This document shows positions 55,230 to 64,000 of a stretch of 64,000 nucleotides of DNA, piece by piece. The notes beneath the pieces are model-generated. The model was not told the DNA's origin. It ran no database searches and saw only the letters and a list, made by a program, of their open reading frames with translations. The translations under genes were made by a program, and so were the position numbers. Every line of letters starts with the position of its first letter. Within the stretch, counting starts at the first letter, position 1. Source of the DNA: Aerolutibacter ruishenii (GTDB taxonomy: Bacteria > Pseudomonadota > Gammaproteobacteria > Xanthomonadales > Xanthomonadaceae); NCBI RefSeq assembly GCF_007830115.1, contig NZ_VLKP01000003.1, positions 124,001-188,000 on the forward strand. Reading direction: 5' to 3'.

Positions 55230-55967
55230 TTAGAGGTGGGGATCTGACTGGTCCGGTGACCATTGCCAGAACGTCGCACCGTAGCTGCTGCCTTCGATTT
55301 CAGGGAGAGTATCCCCCTGTTTGAAGTAACAGCGACTGCTTTGCTTGGCTGGGGTGAACCACCAGCCGGATTGAGGGACCGGCTGCCCGGCGGCTGCCCG
55401 TTCAACACGCTCCTTAGTCGAAGATTCCTGGTGCTCGTGGGCGTTTTCGCGCATATAGTCGAAACTGCCCTTCAAGGCGACGAAGAAGTCCCAGTCGGCG
55501 AGTTCCGGGGCGGGAAAGCTGAAATCCATCATGTAAGCGGTCAGGTAGGGCGTTTGATCGTAAATGTGACGGTAGATCAATTGGCCATCTGCCTCGTAGA
55601 TGCTGAACTGCATACGGCCGGCAATGGCGTGTCCCGATACGTCAGCGGCATCTTTCAGTTCTGCGTAGCGCTTGCCGTCGATCTCAATACGGGTGCCGTC
55701 ACTGTCCTGGAAGTAGAAGCGAGTGCGGTCGCTCGACCAATACACGAAAAATCGCTTGTTGCCGCAACTGCTTCCTTTCCCATACTTGAGATGCATCTCG
55801 TCTGATTCGTCGAGATAGTCCCCGTATAGTTTTTCGGAAATGTCGACAAGCGCGGTTCCGTCCGGCAGCTCGTCTTTGCCAACAATTCGGTACTCGCCGG
55901 TATCAGGGTTGAAGTCAATTACAGGTTTAGCCCGGAGGCAATTTTCAAGCCACATGTTGCGCCTCAT
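55230..55967 (-). CDS. Putative T6SS immunity protein
   Basis: 245 residues, soluble, no signal peptide and no recognised family. It is rich in Tyr, Phe, Asp and Glu. The ATG at 55967 overlaps the effector stop as ATGA. A co-translated small acidic protein after a VgrG-linked effector is the usual immunity position, which is the only reason for the assignment. The gene has visibly more A+T than neighbours such as bolA or scpA, hinting at horizontal transfer. Confidence 0.6.
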   Translation of the reverse strand: MRRNMWLENCLRAKPVIDFNPDTGEYRIVGKDELPDGTALVDISEKLYGDYLDESDEMHLKYGKGSSCGNKRFFVYWSSDRTRFYFQDSDGTRIEIDGKRYAELKDAADVSGHAIAGRMQFSIYEADGQLIYRHIYDQTPYLTAYMMDFSFPAPELADWDFFVALKGSFDYMRENAHEHQESSTKERVERAAAGQPVPQSGWWFTPAKQSSRCYFKQGDTLPEIEGSSYGATFWQWSPDQSDPHL

Positions 55968-57181
55968 ATCCTTCGGGTTCTTGCGATTTCTGCTTCAATC
56001 GCACGGGTTAACTGTACATCACCTGCCTTCCTTGCTTGAGCTAGTTTTCCTTGCAAGCTCATCAAACGCTTTATGGCTTCCAGCAACTCCTCTTTTCGTT
56101 TCCAGTTCTTTGCTTTTATTGCCTCGCTGTACTCGAGCACCTTGTCCCACGGGAAGTCATCGCCGCCGGCCTGTGTGGCGTTGCGGATCGCCGTTGCGTC
56201 GTCCACTTGCACGCGCTCGTATTGCTTAGTTACTGGATTTTTTCTTCTGTAGAACCAACCATTTCCGTCCGAGCTTTGCTGATAGTAGGGGCCGAGCTCA
56301 TCGCCGTATTTATCCTTATTTCGGCCGTAAATCACCTCCCTAAGGTCGGGATCGGTGCGCTCCTTGAAGTCCAGGCCGATCTTGCGGCGGCGGGCGGTTG
56401 CCATCTCGGCGATCTTGGCTTCGCTCTTTCCGGCCTTGCGCATTTTGGCAGCATCTTGGTCAATACGTTTGACCGCCAATTCATACTCTTGGCGTAGTAG
56501 CGGCTTGCTGCTGTGGGGAAGGTGCACAGTGTCGTTGCTGTGCCCTGCAATATTTTCCTTTTCGACGCGCTTGAGGAGGTCGTCAACGCCCTGCTTGAGG
56601 CGCTGCATGGCCTCGGGAATCTTGACCTCGCCCATGCGCTGGAGCATGCGGATCTGTGCCTGCACGATCGCGAGATCCTTGACGTGCGTACCGAGGAGTT
56701 TTCTGGTCAGCCAGCCAGTACGTACCAGCTCAATTCCTTCAAGGAGGCCGAACATGATTCTTCTGAATAATGACGAACATTCATTTGAGAACCGCTGCCA
56801 GGGCAAGGTCTTCAGGTACTTCACCGGATCCCCGTAGCCGCGGCCGCGGAGGAAGGCAAGGATGCTGCGTATCGCGCCAACCGCCTCGTCTCCGCCCTTT
56901 CTCAGGAACTTCAGAACAAACCGAAAAACACCCTTCACCAGATCGCCGGCACCTGGAACAAGGCCAATCAGGGTCACTACCAAGCCAACCCATAGCAACG
57001 TGTCCTCGGGATCCTTGTGCAACTTCTTCAAGTTGGCGCAGATGTCGCGCACATCCATGATCTGGCCGATCACGGGAATGCAGCCGATCACTGTGCCGAT
57101 GATGATTTGAGCGACACTTGGATCGTCGTTGAAGTCCCCTTCAATCAGGCCAAAGAACCAGTCCAATGCCTCGTTACTCAT
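55964..57181 (-). CDS. Putative VgrG-linked T6SS effector (toxin)
   Basis: 405 residues. Near the N-terminus two hydrophobic helices (IIIGTVIGCIPVIGQIMDV and LLWVGLVVTLIGLVPGAGDLVKG) resemble the conserved region placed before toxin domains in several T6SS polymorphic toxins. The middle part is charged and helical; around residue ~300 is REVIYGRNKDKYGDELGPYY, a pattern found just before toxin domains, then a short C-terminal region. The toxin activity is not recognised. ATG 57181 with AAGGAAGG upstream was taken over TTG 57211. Lies right after vgrG and overlaps the candidate immunity gene. Confidence 0.65.
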   Translation of the reverse strand: MSNEALDWFFGLIEGDFNDDPSVAQIIIGTVIGCIPVIGQIMDVRDICANLKKLHKDPEDTLLWVGLVVTLIGLVPGAGDLVKGVFRFVLKFLRKGGDEAVGAIRSILAFLRGRGYGDPVKYLKTLPWQRFSNECSSLFRRIMFGLLEGIELVRTGWLTRKLLGTHVKDLAIVQAQIRMLQRMGEVKIPEAMQRLKQGVDDLLKRVEKENIAGHSNDTVHLPHSSKPLLRQEYELAVKRIDQDAAKMRKAGKSEAKIAEMATARRRKIGLDFKERTDPDLREVIYGRNKDKYGDELGPYYQQSSDGNGWFYRRKNPVTKQYERVQVDDATAIRNATQAGGDDFPWDKVLEYSEAIKAKNWKRKEELLEAIKRLMSLQGKLAQARKAGDVQLTRAIEAEIARTRRI

Positions 57182-57211
57182 CGCTTTCCTTCCTTGGTTG
57201 CGATCCACCAA

Positions 57212-60034
57212 TCACTTGTTCAACTCCTCAATCGCCTGTGCGGCTGCGAACAGGGCGATCGCCGTTTCGGCGTCGATGCGCCGGCCCTTCAAGGGATTGT
57301 CCAATTGTTCTGTGTCTTCGGAGCGGTGTGGCTTGTACGCTCTGGCGTCTTCACCGAACTGCACGTTGACGGGGCCCGAAGGAACATCGTCAAGCTCAGC
57401 GATTCCCTTCTTGTTTAATTTTCCTTGGCGCTTACTACCGTCAGAAAATGCAACCAGGTACTCAGCATTCTCAGTGGGTTCGCCGTCGCAGTAGTTGCGT
57501 TTCAAAGTGAGGTGTGATTGCATTTTGTTGCGACTCCGCGGCAATCCAATCAGGTCTGCGGCAACGCTATCGCCCCCGAGAAACGGATTCTCACTGGCCT
57601 TGACCGTGAAATCCCCCGGGCACGCGAAGGTGATGTCGCCACCCTCCAGCGTGATCGCGGTCTGCCCCGCCTGCAGAACGATCTTCTCCTTCGCCAACAC
57701 GTCGATGCGCTCGTCGGTGGCAGTGACCGTGACGCTTTGATCCGCCAGCAGTTCCAGCGTGCCAGCGTGCGCCTGCACGCTGACCGGATCATTGGCCGCA
57801 ATCGTGCGAATGGGCCCTTTTTGTGCAAACAGTGCGACGTGGCCGCCGCTGACGCCGGCGAAGGTATGGCCGGCTGCCAGGTGCGTGTCGTCCTGCGCGG
57901 TCAGGTGCAGGTGGCTGCCGGCGTAGGCCAGTGCGCTCTTGGGTGTAGCGAAAGCCAGGCTGTCAGGGCCTTCGGTCAGAAGTGCGGCGGTACTGAACGG
58001 ATTGGGTGAAGTGTCGGCTTGCTCGCCGGACGCAGAATCCGCGTTCGGCGCGTCCACGACTTCGATGAGTGCACTTTGCGGCTCATTGGCCTGCAATACC
58101 GGCACGTTGTGTTGACCCAACGCCTCGCTCAGCGCCTGTGCCGTCTGCTCAGCTCCGCGCAGCTGGCTGACCGCTTCTGCGGTGTCCAGTTGTGTGGAAG
58201 CGGCGTTACCCCGTGCCGTGGTCGACAGCAGTACCCCTTGGCCACCCCGCAGGTTGCCCCAGCCCAGCGTCGCCACATCAAACCCTTGGCCCCGTAATCC
58301 ACCGCGGTGCGCATTGCCATGTTGGACTAGGTAGCCCAGCTCCACCCGGCTATCGGCCAGCGTGGTATGCAGTCGCTGGCGCAACTGGCCGGGCGCGTCA
58401 TCCATCAACCACTGCTGGGTGCCGCTTGCGTCCAGCGATTGCGTGTGCAGGCCACTCAGTGTGCCGATGTGGTTGGCTGACGAATCAATGCCCGCCGCGT
58501 ACGGCGGAGCGACATCGCCATTGAACAGTTGACCCGTGACCACGGGCTGGTCGATGTCGGCATGCAGGAACTCGACCAGCACCTCGCTGCCGATGCGGGG
58601 CAGGGCGTGGCTGCCCCAGTTGGGGCCAGCCAGCCACTCGGCCACGCGCACCCAGGTACCGCCGGTGTGGTCGCCGGGCGCATGACCGTCGCCGTTGTCG
58701 CCCGTGTCCGTCAGGCCGCCCCGATGGGGCTGGGCGCCACGCTGCCACGGGAACTGGATGCGCACCTGATGGTCGCGCGACGAAGTCACCACTGCATCCG
58801 GCAAGCCGACGACCCGTGCCGTTTGCGCCCCACTTGCCAGCGGTCTTGCTTTCGCCACCGGGACAATCGGTATTCCCTTCGCAACCGCAATGAAGCGGTT
58901 GCGATAACTGCCCCGTTCCAGCGCTGACACGCCAAGCAGTGCGACGATGCCGCTGCCGAGATTGTTGGCCCCGCTGTGTTCCACGGCCAGGGGCACGAAT
59001 TGTTGTCCCGAGTGCTCAGGATGCTGAAGCAGGGTGAAAGCCTTCCCGTGGGCCAGTCCGCGCTCGCTGCCTGCGCCGAATTGCATCGATTGCGGCAAAC
59101 GGAGCCCATCGAGCTGCAAGGTGCTCGCCTGTTCGGCCTCCGCGCGCCCGGCGAATCGACCCGCACGGTCGGCCACGTAGACTTCGCGGCTTGCTGTGCC
59201 GACGGCGCTGTCACGGACTTCACCGGTTGCGGAAACAGCCTCCACCTGCGCGGCATCCCAGCTCGCCATCGCCACGGCGTCGGGCGCGAGCGAGCGCTGC
59301 TCGCCAAAGTGGCTAATGGCGTCCAGCGTCTCTGTTGCGTTGATCCGGTGGAATCGCGCTGTGCCCGGTTGCGCGGTGGGCGCCTCGGCGTCCCGGTCGA
59401 ACACCACCAGCGTGTGGCCTGCGGGAGTCGCGCTGTGACTCCTGCCGGTGGCCGTGCCGTCGAGACCTTCATCATGGTCAAACCGCCACGCCAGGCCATT
59501 CTCCGCCAACAACCGCGTGACAAATTCCCAGTCACTTTCCCGGTACTGGGTGGTGATGGCGCGCTGCTGCATCGGCTGGGTGACTTCCGAGCGCCACGCG
59601 GCTTGCGGATATTGGGCGAACACCTGCGTCAGCACCCCCAGCACATCCTTGTCCTGGAAGATCAGCGCGTTGGTGCGCAGCCGCAACAGCGCGGTCCAGG
59701 GCTCCAGAGTCAGTCGATAGCGAGCCAATCCACCATCGCTACCCAGCTCTGCGGCATGCGTGCACAGGCCATGCCACACGCGCTGTCCCCCGTCCGCCCG
59801 GCGCAAGCGCAGGGCGGCGGGCTGGCCCAGCAGGGGGGGCAATGGCACGAAGGCGCTCGGTGAGAGGCAATCGACCTCGAAGCGGAACCCCTCGCAGACG
59901 GCCTCGCGGCCTTCGAACCGCTCGGGCACGAAGACGCCGGGGAGGGCGCAGTCGAGTTCAATCAGGCGGGCATCCTGCGAAAGCAGCTTGCCCAAGGCAG
60001 CAACGGCGTCGTGCGCCGAATCGATCCAATCCAT
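57212..60034 (-). CDS. vgrG: Type VI secretion tip protein VgrG with TTR-like C-terminal domain
   Basis: 940 residues. A gp27-like region (~1-400; YRESDWEFVTRLLAENGLAW), the gp5/OB region (~430-560; VRIQFPWQRG, WVRVAEWLAGPNWGSHALPR, VEFLHADIDQPVVTGQLFNG), a DUF2345 beta-helix-like part (~690-820) and, after ~835, a transthyretin-like domain. Works as the tip of the T6SS spike and carries the effector encoded next. ATG 60034 was chosen; the upstream extension is not VgrG-like. No T6SS structural genes are in the window, so this is an accessory vgrG cluster. Confidence 0.92.
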   Translation of the reverse strand: MDWIDSAHDAVAALGKLLSQDARLIELDCALPGVFVPERFEGREAVCEGFRFEVDCLSPSAFVPLPPLLGQPAALRLRRADGGQRVWHGLCTHAAELGSDGGLARYRLTLEPWTALLRLRTNALIFQDKDVLGVLTQVFAQYPQAAWRSEVTQPMQQRAITTQYRESDWEFVTRLLAENGLAWRFDHDEGLDGTATGRSHSATPAGHTLVVFDRDAEAPTAQPGTARFHRINATETLDAISHFGEQRSLAPDAVAMASWDAAQVEAVSATGEVRDSAVGTASREVYVADRAGRFAGRAEAEQASTLQLDGLRLPQSMQFGAGSERGLAHGKAFTLLQHPEHSGQQFVPLAVEHSGANNLGSGIVALLGVSALERGSYRNRFIAVAKGIPIVPVAKARPLASGAQTARVVGLPDAVVTSSRDHQVRIQFPWQRGAQPHRGGLTDTGDNGDGHAPGDHTGGTWVRVAEWLAGPNWGSHALPRIGSEVLVEFLHADIDQPVVTGQLFNGDVAPPYAAGIDSSANHIGTLSGLHTQSLDASGTQQWLMDDAPGQLRQRLHTTLADSRVELGYLVQHGNAHRGGLRGQGFDVATLGWGNLRGGQGVLLSTTARGNAASTQLDTAEAVSQLRGAEQTAQALSEALGQHNVPVLQANEPQSALIEVVDAPNADSASGEQADTSPNPFSTAALLTEGPDSLAFATPKSALAYAGSHLHLTAQDDTHLAAGHTFAGVSGGHVALFAQKGPIRTIAANDPVSVQAHAGTLELLADQSVTVTATDERIDVLAKEKIVLQAGQTAITLEGGDITFACPGDFTVKASENPFLGGDSVAADLIGLPRSRNKMQSHLTLKRNYCDGEPTENAEYLVAFSDGSKRQGKLNKKGIAELDDVPSGPVNVQFGEDARAYKPHRSEDTEQLDNPLKGRRIDAETAIALFAAAQAIEELNK

Positions 60035-60145
60035 GGCGATATCAACCAAAGTCCGTTTGGTGGTGCTTGCCCGCGGCACCAGTCCACCGCGGCATGGGCG
60101 GGAGGATAGCACTGCCCAGCGCAGTTGGGGCGGCGCTCGCATGGC

Positions 60146-60176
60146 TTGGTGCGCCGCTGCGAAGCGCCGCTATACT
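60146..60176 (+). promoter_or_regulatory. Weak candidate promoter of smc
   Basis: TATACT at 60171-60176 with TTGGTG at 60146-60151 gives a long 19-base spacer. It lies about 125 bases upstream of the smc start in the divergent gap with vgrG. Confidence 0.3.
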
Positions 60177-60194
60177 CACCTGTGAGGCTGCGCG

Positions 60195-60210
60195 ATTCGC
60201 AAATGCGAAT
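60195..60210. repeat. Inverted repeat ATTCGCA-AA-TGCGAAT upstream of smc
   Basis: Two perfect 7-bp arms around AA, 20 bases after the candidate -10 of smc. The arms resemble Fur-type half sites in GC-rich genomes, but the match is loose. It could be an operator for smc or vgrG. Confidence 0.4.
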
Positions 60211-60301
60211 GCAAGTAAATCAATGACTTGCAGAGTGGTCTTGCCCCAGTTTCGACACCAACGGCAGCGCCTCCGCGCTGCGCCAGAGGCCTCCTCGACG
60301 C

Positions 60302-63300
60302 ATGCGTCTTTCCACCATCAAGCTGTCCGGTTTCAAGTCCTTCGTCGATCCCACGACGCTGCACCTGCCCACAAACATGACCGGCGTGGTCGGTCCCAAC
60401 GGCTGCGGCAAGTCCAACATCATCGACGCCGTGCGCTGGGTGATGGGCGAAAGCTCGGCCAGCCGCCTGCGTGGCGATTCGCTGACCGACGTGATCTTCG
60501 CCGGCTCCTCGGCGCGCAAGCCGGTGTCGCAGGCGATGGTCGAGCTGATCTTCGACAACACCGACCACACCATTACCGGCGAGTACGCCGCGTTCAACGA
60601 GATCTCGGTGAAGCGCACGGTCAGCCGCGACGGGCAGAGCAGCTACTATCTCAATGGCGCCAAGTGTCGCCGCCGCGACATCACCGACCTGTTCCTCGGC
60701 ACCGGTCTAGGCCCGCGCAGCTACTCGATCATCGAGCAGGGCATGATCAGCCAGATCATCGAGGCCCGGCCGGAGGACCTGCGCGTGTACCTGGAGGAGG
60801 CCGCGGGCATCTCCAAGTACAAGGAACGCCGCAAGGAAACCGAGACCCGCATCCGCCACACCAGGGAGAACCTCGATCGCCTCAACGACCTGCGCGAGGA
60901 GGTTGGCAAGCAGCTCGAGCACCTCAAGCGGCAGGCGCGGCAGGCCGAGCAGTACCAGGCCATCCAGGCCGAGCGCAAGGTCAAGGATGCGGAGTGGAAG
61001 GCGCTGGAACACCGCGGCCTGGACCAGAAGCTGCAGGCCGCGCGCGAGAAGCTCAACCAGCAGGAAACCCGCCTGCAGCAGTTGATCGCCGAACAGCGCG
61101 AGGCCGAACGCGAGATCGAAACCGGACGCGTCAAGCGCGAGGAAGCCGCCGAGCAGCTGAACAAGGCGCAGGCCGCCAGCTACGAGGTCAGCGGCGCGCT
61201 GGCGCGCATCGAACAGCAGATCCAGCACCAACGCGAACTTTCGCAGCGATTGCAGCGCGCCCGCGACGAGGCGCAGAGCCAGCTGTCCGAAATTGCCGCG
61301 CATATGGGCAGCGACCAGTCGCGCCTGGACGTGCTGCGCAACGCCATCGAACAGGACGAGCCGCGGCTGGAGCAGTTGCAGGCCGAGGACGAGGCCCGCC
61401 AGGAAGCCCTGCGCGAGGCCGAGACCCGCCTGCACGACTGGCAACAGCGCTGGGACCAGCACACTCGTTCACAGTCCGAAGCGGCCCGCGCCGCCGATGT
61501 CGAGCGCACGCGCATCGAACACCTGGATCGCCAGGTGCTGGACGCAGACCGTCGCCGCGAATCGCTGGCCAGCGAGCGCCTCGGCCTGGATGTCACGGCG
61601 CTGATGGAGGCGTTCGAAGGACTCACCGAGGAGCACGAACTCAAGAAGGCGTCGCTGGACAGCCTCAGCGACGAACTGGAGACCCGCAAGCGCACCGTCT
61701 CCGACATGCAGGAGCAGCAGCGCGCGACGCAATCCGAGCTCGCCGAGGTGCGCAAGAACGCACAGGCCGCGCGTGGCCGCCTGTCCTCGCTGGAGACGCT
61801 GCAGCACGCCGCATTGGGCCAGGAGCAAGGCGCCGCACTGACCTGGTTGAAGGCGCGTGGCCTCGATTCCGCCATGCGTGTGGGCGAGAAACTGCAGGTC
61901 GAGCCGGGTTGGGAAAACGCTGTCGAAGGCGCTCTCGGTCAGCTGATCGAAGGCGTGCTGGTCGAGTCGCCCGAGACGCTGGTCGACGCCATCGGCGAGT
62001 TGGGCGAAGGCCGCCTCGCGCTGGTCGACCCGCATAACGATGCCGTGGACTTCGCGCCGACGTCGCTGGCTTCCAAGGTGCGTGGCCCCATCGCCATCCG
62101 CCGTATCCTCGCCAAATTGCACGCGGCCGAGGACCTGCATGCCGCGCGTGCGCTGCTGCCCGGCTTGGGCGATGGCGAGTCCGTCATCACCCGCAACGGC
62201 GAGCGCCTGGGCGCGGGCTGGGTGCGCGTGCTGCGCTCCGGCGCGGCCAAGCAGGGCGCGTTGCTGCGCGAGCGCGAGATCCAGTCGCTGCGCAGCGAGA
62301 TCGAGACGCTGCAGGAGCGTGAGCGCACGCTCGAAGCCACGCTGACCCAGCTGCGCGACCGCATGCTGGCCACCGAGCAACAGCGCGAGGACGCGCAGCG
62401 CACGCTGTACATGGCGCACCGGAGCGTGTCCGAGCTGGCCGGGCAGTTGCAGAGCCAGCAGGGTCGACTGGACACCGCCCGCAACCGCATCGACAAGATC
62501 GAAACCGAACTGGCGCAGTTGGCGGAGTCCCTGGAAAGCGGCCGCGAACAGGCCCGCGAAGCCCGCATGCGCCAGGAAGAGGCGGTCATGCGCATGGGCG
62601 AGCTGGAAGATGCCCGCCAGGCGCTGGAAGCCGAGCGTCGCAACTTTACCGAAGCCCGCGACCAGGCCCGTGCGATGGCCCGCGAGTCGCGCGATACCGC
62701 TCATGCGCTGGCGCTGACGCTGGAATCCCAGCGTGCCCAGATCGTCGGCCTGGCACAGGCGCTGGACCGCATGGGCGGCCAGCGCGGCCAGCTCGACAGC
62801 CGCCTGGAGGAACTCGTCACCCAGTTGGCCGATGGCGACTCGCCGGTGCAGGAGCTGGAAGAGCAGCGCCAGGTGGCGCTGGAGCGCCGCGTGTCGGCGG
62901 AGCAGGAGCTCACCCAGGCCCGCACCACGCTCGATGGCGTCGACCACGACCTGCGCCGCTTCGAGCAGACCCGCCAGCAGCGCGACGAGCAGGCCCTGCA
63001 GCAGCGCGAGGCCATCGGCCAGCGCCGCCTCGACCAGCAGGCGCTCATCCTCAAGGCCGAAACGCTGGTGGCCGCCATCACCGAGGCCGGCTTCATCCTC
63101 GATGACCTGGTCAACACCCTGACCGACGACATGGACGCCGAGACCTGGGGGCGCAGCGTCGGCGAGCTGGACGGCAAGCTGCGCCGCCTGGAACCGGTCA
63201 ACCTGGCCGCCATCCAGGAGCATGCCGAGGCCGCGCAGCGCAAGGACTACCTGGATTCGCAGCACACCGACCTGACCACCGCGCTGGAGACGCTGGAAGA

Positions 63301-63805
63301 GGCCATCCGCAAGATCGACCGCGAAACCCGCGGCCGCTTCAAGGACACCTTCGACCGGGTCAACAGCGGTGTGCAGGAGCTGTATCCGCGCCTGTTCGGC
63401 GGTGGCCACGCCTATCTGGAGCTCACCGGCGAGGACCTGCTCGACACCGGCGTGGCCATCATGGCGCGCCCACCGGGCAAGCGCGTGTCCAACATCTCCC
63501 TGCTGTCCGGCGGTGAGAAGGCGATGACCGCGGTGGCGCTGGTGTTCGCCATCTTCCGCCTCAACCCGGCGCCGTTCTGCCTGCTGGACGAGGTGGACGC
63601 GCCGCTGGACGAGGCCAACGTCGGTCGCCTGGCGCAGATGGTCAGCGAGATGAGCGAGCAGGTGCAGTTCCTCTTCGTCACCCACAACAAGGCGACGATG
63701 GAAGCGGCGCACCAGCTTTCTGGCGTGACCATGCGCGAGCCGGGCGTGAGCCGCCTGGTGTCGGTCGACCTGGCCGAGGCCACGCGCCTGGCAGGCGTGG
63801 CCTGA
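60302..63805 (+). CDS. smc: Chromosome segregation ATPase Smc
   Basis: 1167 residues. Walker A GPNGCGKS at 31-38, signature ISLLSGGEKAMTAVAL near 1066, Walker B FCLLDEVDAPLDEANV, with two long coiled-coil arms (~170-500 and ~660-1010) around a hinge (~510-650). Works with ScpA and ScpB, encoded on the other side of the T6SS module. ATG 60302 starts MRLSTIKLSGFKSF, the usual Smc start. Confidence 0.97.
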   Translation: MRLSTIKLSGFKSFVDPTTLHLPTNMTGVVGPNGCGKSNIIDAVRWVMGESSASRLRGDSLTDVIFAGSSARKPVSQAMVELIFDNTDHTITGEYAAFNEISVKRTVSRDGQSSYYLNGAKCRRRDITDLFLGTGLGPRSYSIIEQGMISQIIEARPEDLRVYLEEAAGISKYKERRKETETRIRHTRENLDRLNDLREEVGKQLEHLKRQARQAEQYQAIQAERKVKDAEWKALEHRGLDQKLQAAREKLNQQETRLQQLIAEQREAEREIETGRVKREEAAEQLNKAQAASYEVSGALARIEQQIQHQRELSQRLQRARDEAQSQLSEIAAHMGSDQSRLDVLRNAIEQDEPRLEQLQAEDEARQEALREAETRLHDWQQRWDQHTRSQSEAARAADVERTRIEHLDRQVLDADRRRESLASERLGLDVTALMEAFEGLTEEHELKKASLDSLSDELETRKRTVSDMQEQQRATQSELAEVRKNAQAARGRLSSLETLQHAALGQEQGAALTWLKARGLDSAMRVGEKLQVEPGWENAVEGALGQLIEGVLVESPETLVDAIGELGEGRLALVDPHNDAVDFAPTSLASKVRGPIAIRRILAKLHAAEDLHAARALLPGLGDGESVITRNGERLGAGWVRVLRSGAAKQGALLREREIQSLRSEIETLQERERTLEATLTQLRDRMLATEQQREDAQRTLYMAHRSVSELAGQLQSQQGRLDTARNRIDKIETELAQLAESLESGREQAREARMRQEEAVMRMGELEDARQALEAERRNFTEARDQARAMARESRDTAHALALTLESQRAQIVGLAQALDRMGGQRGQLDSRLEELVTQLADGDSPVQELEEQRQVALERRVSAEQELTQARTTLDGVDHDLRRFEQTRQQRDEQALQQREAIGQRRLDQQALILKAETLVAAITEAGFILDDLVNTLTDDMDAETWGRSVGELDGKLRRLEPVNLAAIQEHAEAAQRKDYLDSQHTDLTTALETLEEAIRKIDRETRGRFKDTFDRVNSGVQELYPRLFGGGHAYLELTGEDLLDTGVAIMARPPGKRVSNISLLSGGEKAMTAVALVFAIFRLNPAPFCLLDEVDAPLDEANVGRLAQMVSEMSEQVQFLFVTHNKATMEAAHQLSGVTMREPGVSRLVSVDLAEATRLAGVA

Positions 63806-63854
63806 GTTCCTGACGTTGCCGTACTATTCCGCCTGAAAGAAAACGGAGTTGCTG

Positions 63855-64000
63855 ATGTCGGACATGACCTTGCTGCGGATGGGCATCCTGGTTGCAGGCC
63901 TGATCCTGATCGCCGCCATCTTCTGGTTTGGTCGCCCGCGCAAGCCGGGGCAGGGCAAGCGCGTGCCGCGCAATGCCGCGTCGACCGAGGCCGAAGGCGG
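63855..64000 (+). CDS. zipA: Cell division protein ZipA (N-terminal fragment)
   Basis: The reading frame starts at ATG 63855 and runs off the right edge (48 codons visible). One N-terminal membrane helix (MGILVAGLILIAAIFWF) followed by a basic Pro/Gly-rich stretch (GRPRKPGQGKRVP) is the ZipA layout. The position after smc, usually followed by ligA, supports the call. The FtsZ-binding domain is outside the window. Confidence 0.85.
   Translation, partial: MSDMTLLRMGILVAGLILIAAIFWFGRPRKPGQGKRVPRNAASTEAEG

Noticed and set aside
55230-60034. Full type VI secretion gene cluster
   Set aside because: No tssB/C, tssJKLM, clpV or hcp gene is visible; only a vgrG-effector-immunity cassette.
61469-63712. 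747-residue frame antisense to smc
   Set aside because: Shadow of the Smc coiled coil, Leu/Gln/Ala-rich by complement of GC-rich codons.
1-64000. CRISPR arrays, insertion sequences, prophage or rRNA genes
   Set aside because: No direct-repeat/spacer array, transposase, integrase or rRNA sequence was seen anywhere in the window; the only regular repeat is the coding 33-bp array in the DUF802 gene.

Overview
The window is a chromosomal segment of a GC-rich gammaproteobacterium. The gene orders nuoLMN - tRNA-fMet - rimP-nusA-infB-rbfA-truB-rpsO-pnp, ccmABCDEFGHI and scpA-scpB-rluB ... smc-zipA, a LexA box of the TTAG-N6-TACTA type and a class III PHA synthase all point to the Lysobacteraceae/Xanthomonadaceae (Lysobacter, Luteimonas or a close relative). 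The family is an inference from protein character and synteny; I could not run a search.

Layout. 1-3.9 kb: the 3' end of the complex I operon (nuoL partial, nuoM, nuoN). 3.9-13.3 kb: initiator tRNA and the translation/RNA-decay operon rimP to pnp, with intrinsic terminators between several genes. 13.5-14.6 kb: SOS-regulated dinB. 14.8-30.8 kb: a carbon-overflow neighbourhood with a PatZ-type lysine acetyltransferase, a GntP permease, a TonB receptor, a CrbS/CrbR (MxtR/ErdR)-like acetate-type two-component pair, a secreted 3-hydroxybutyrate-oligomer hydrolase, pssA and phaE-phaC. 30.8-33.1 kb: small envelope proteins and a TANGO2/NRDE protein. 33.1-37.4 kb: a tightly coupled operon DUF3348 - DUF802 - OmpA/MotB-like - DUF2894 whose core pair looks like an ion-driven motor (MotA/TolQ-like channel with a very long coiled-coil tail plus MotB-like peptidoglycan-binding partner); this is the best candidate for an undescribed system. 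37.6-39.5 kb: tRNA-Leu(CAA), a cysteine dioxygenase-family protein and a MetX-family acyltransferase. 39.7-46.9 kb: the complete cytochrome c maturation operon ccmABCDEFGHI, mostly joined by ATGA overlaps. 46.9-50.6 kb: DUF3293 protein, methionine-type aminotransferase plus omega-amidase, dodecin, YbaK-type deacylase. 50.6-55.1 kb: rluB-scpB-scpA (read leftward), then yciI-bolA. 55.2-60.0 kb: a T6SS cargo module of VgrG with a transthyretin-like tail, a putative toxin and a putative immunity protein, visibly richer in A+T than its surroundings in the last two genes. 60.3 kb to the end: smc and the start of zipA.

How the parts fit. Many genes serve respiration (Nuo, Ccm), translation and chromosome segregation (ScpA, ScpB, Smc). 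The 15-31 kb block can be read as acetyl-CoA and hydroxybutyrate management: sensing (CrbSR), control of acyl-CoA synthetases by acetylation (PatZ), hydrolysis and uptake of hydroxybutyrate compounds, and storage as PHB. This functional reading is inference from the combination of families.
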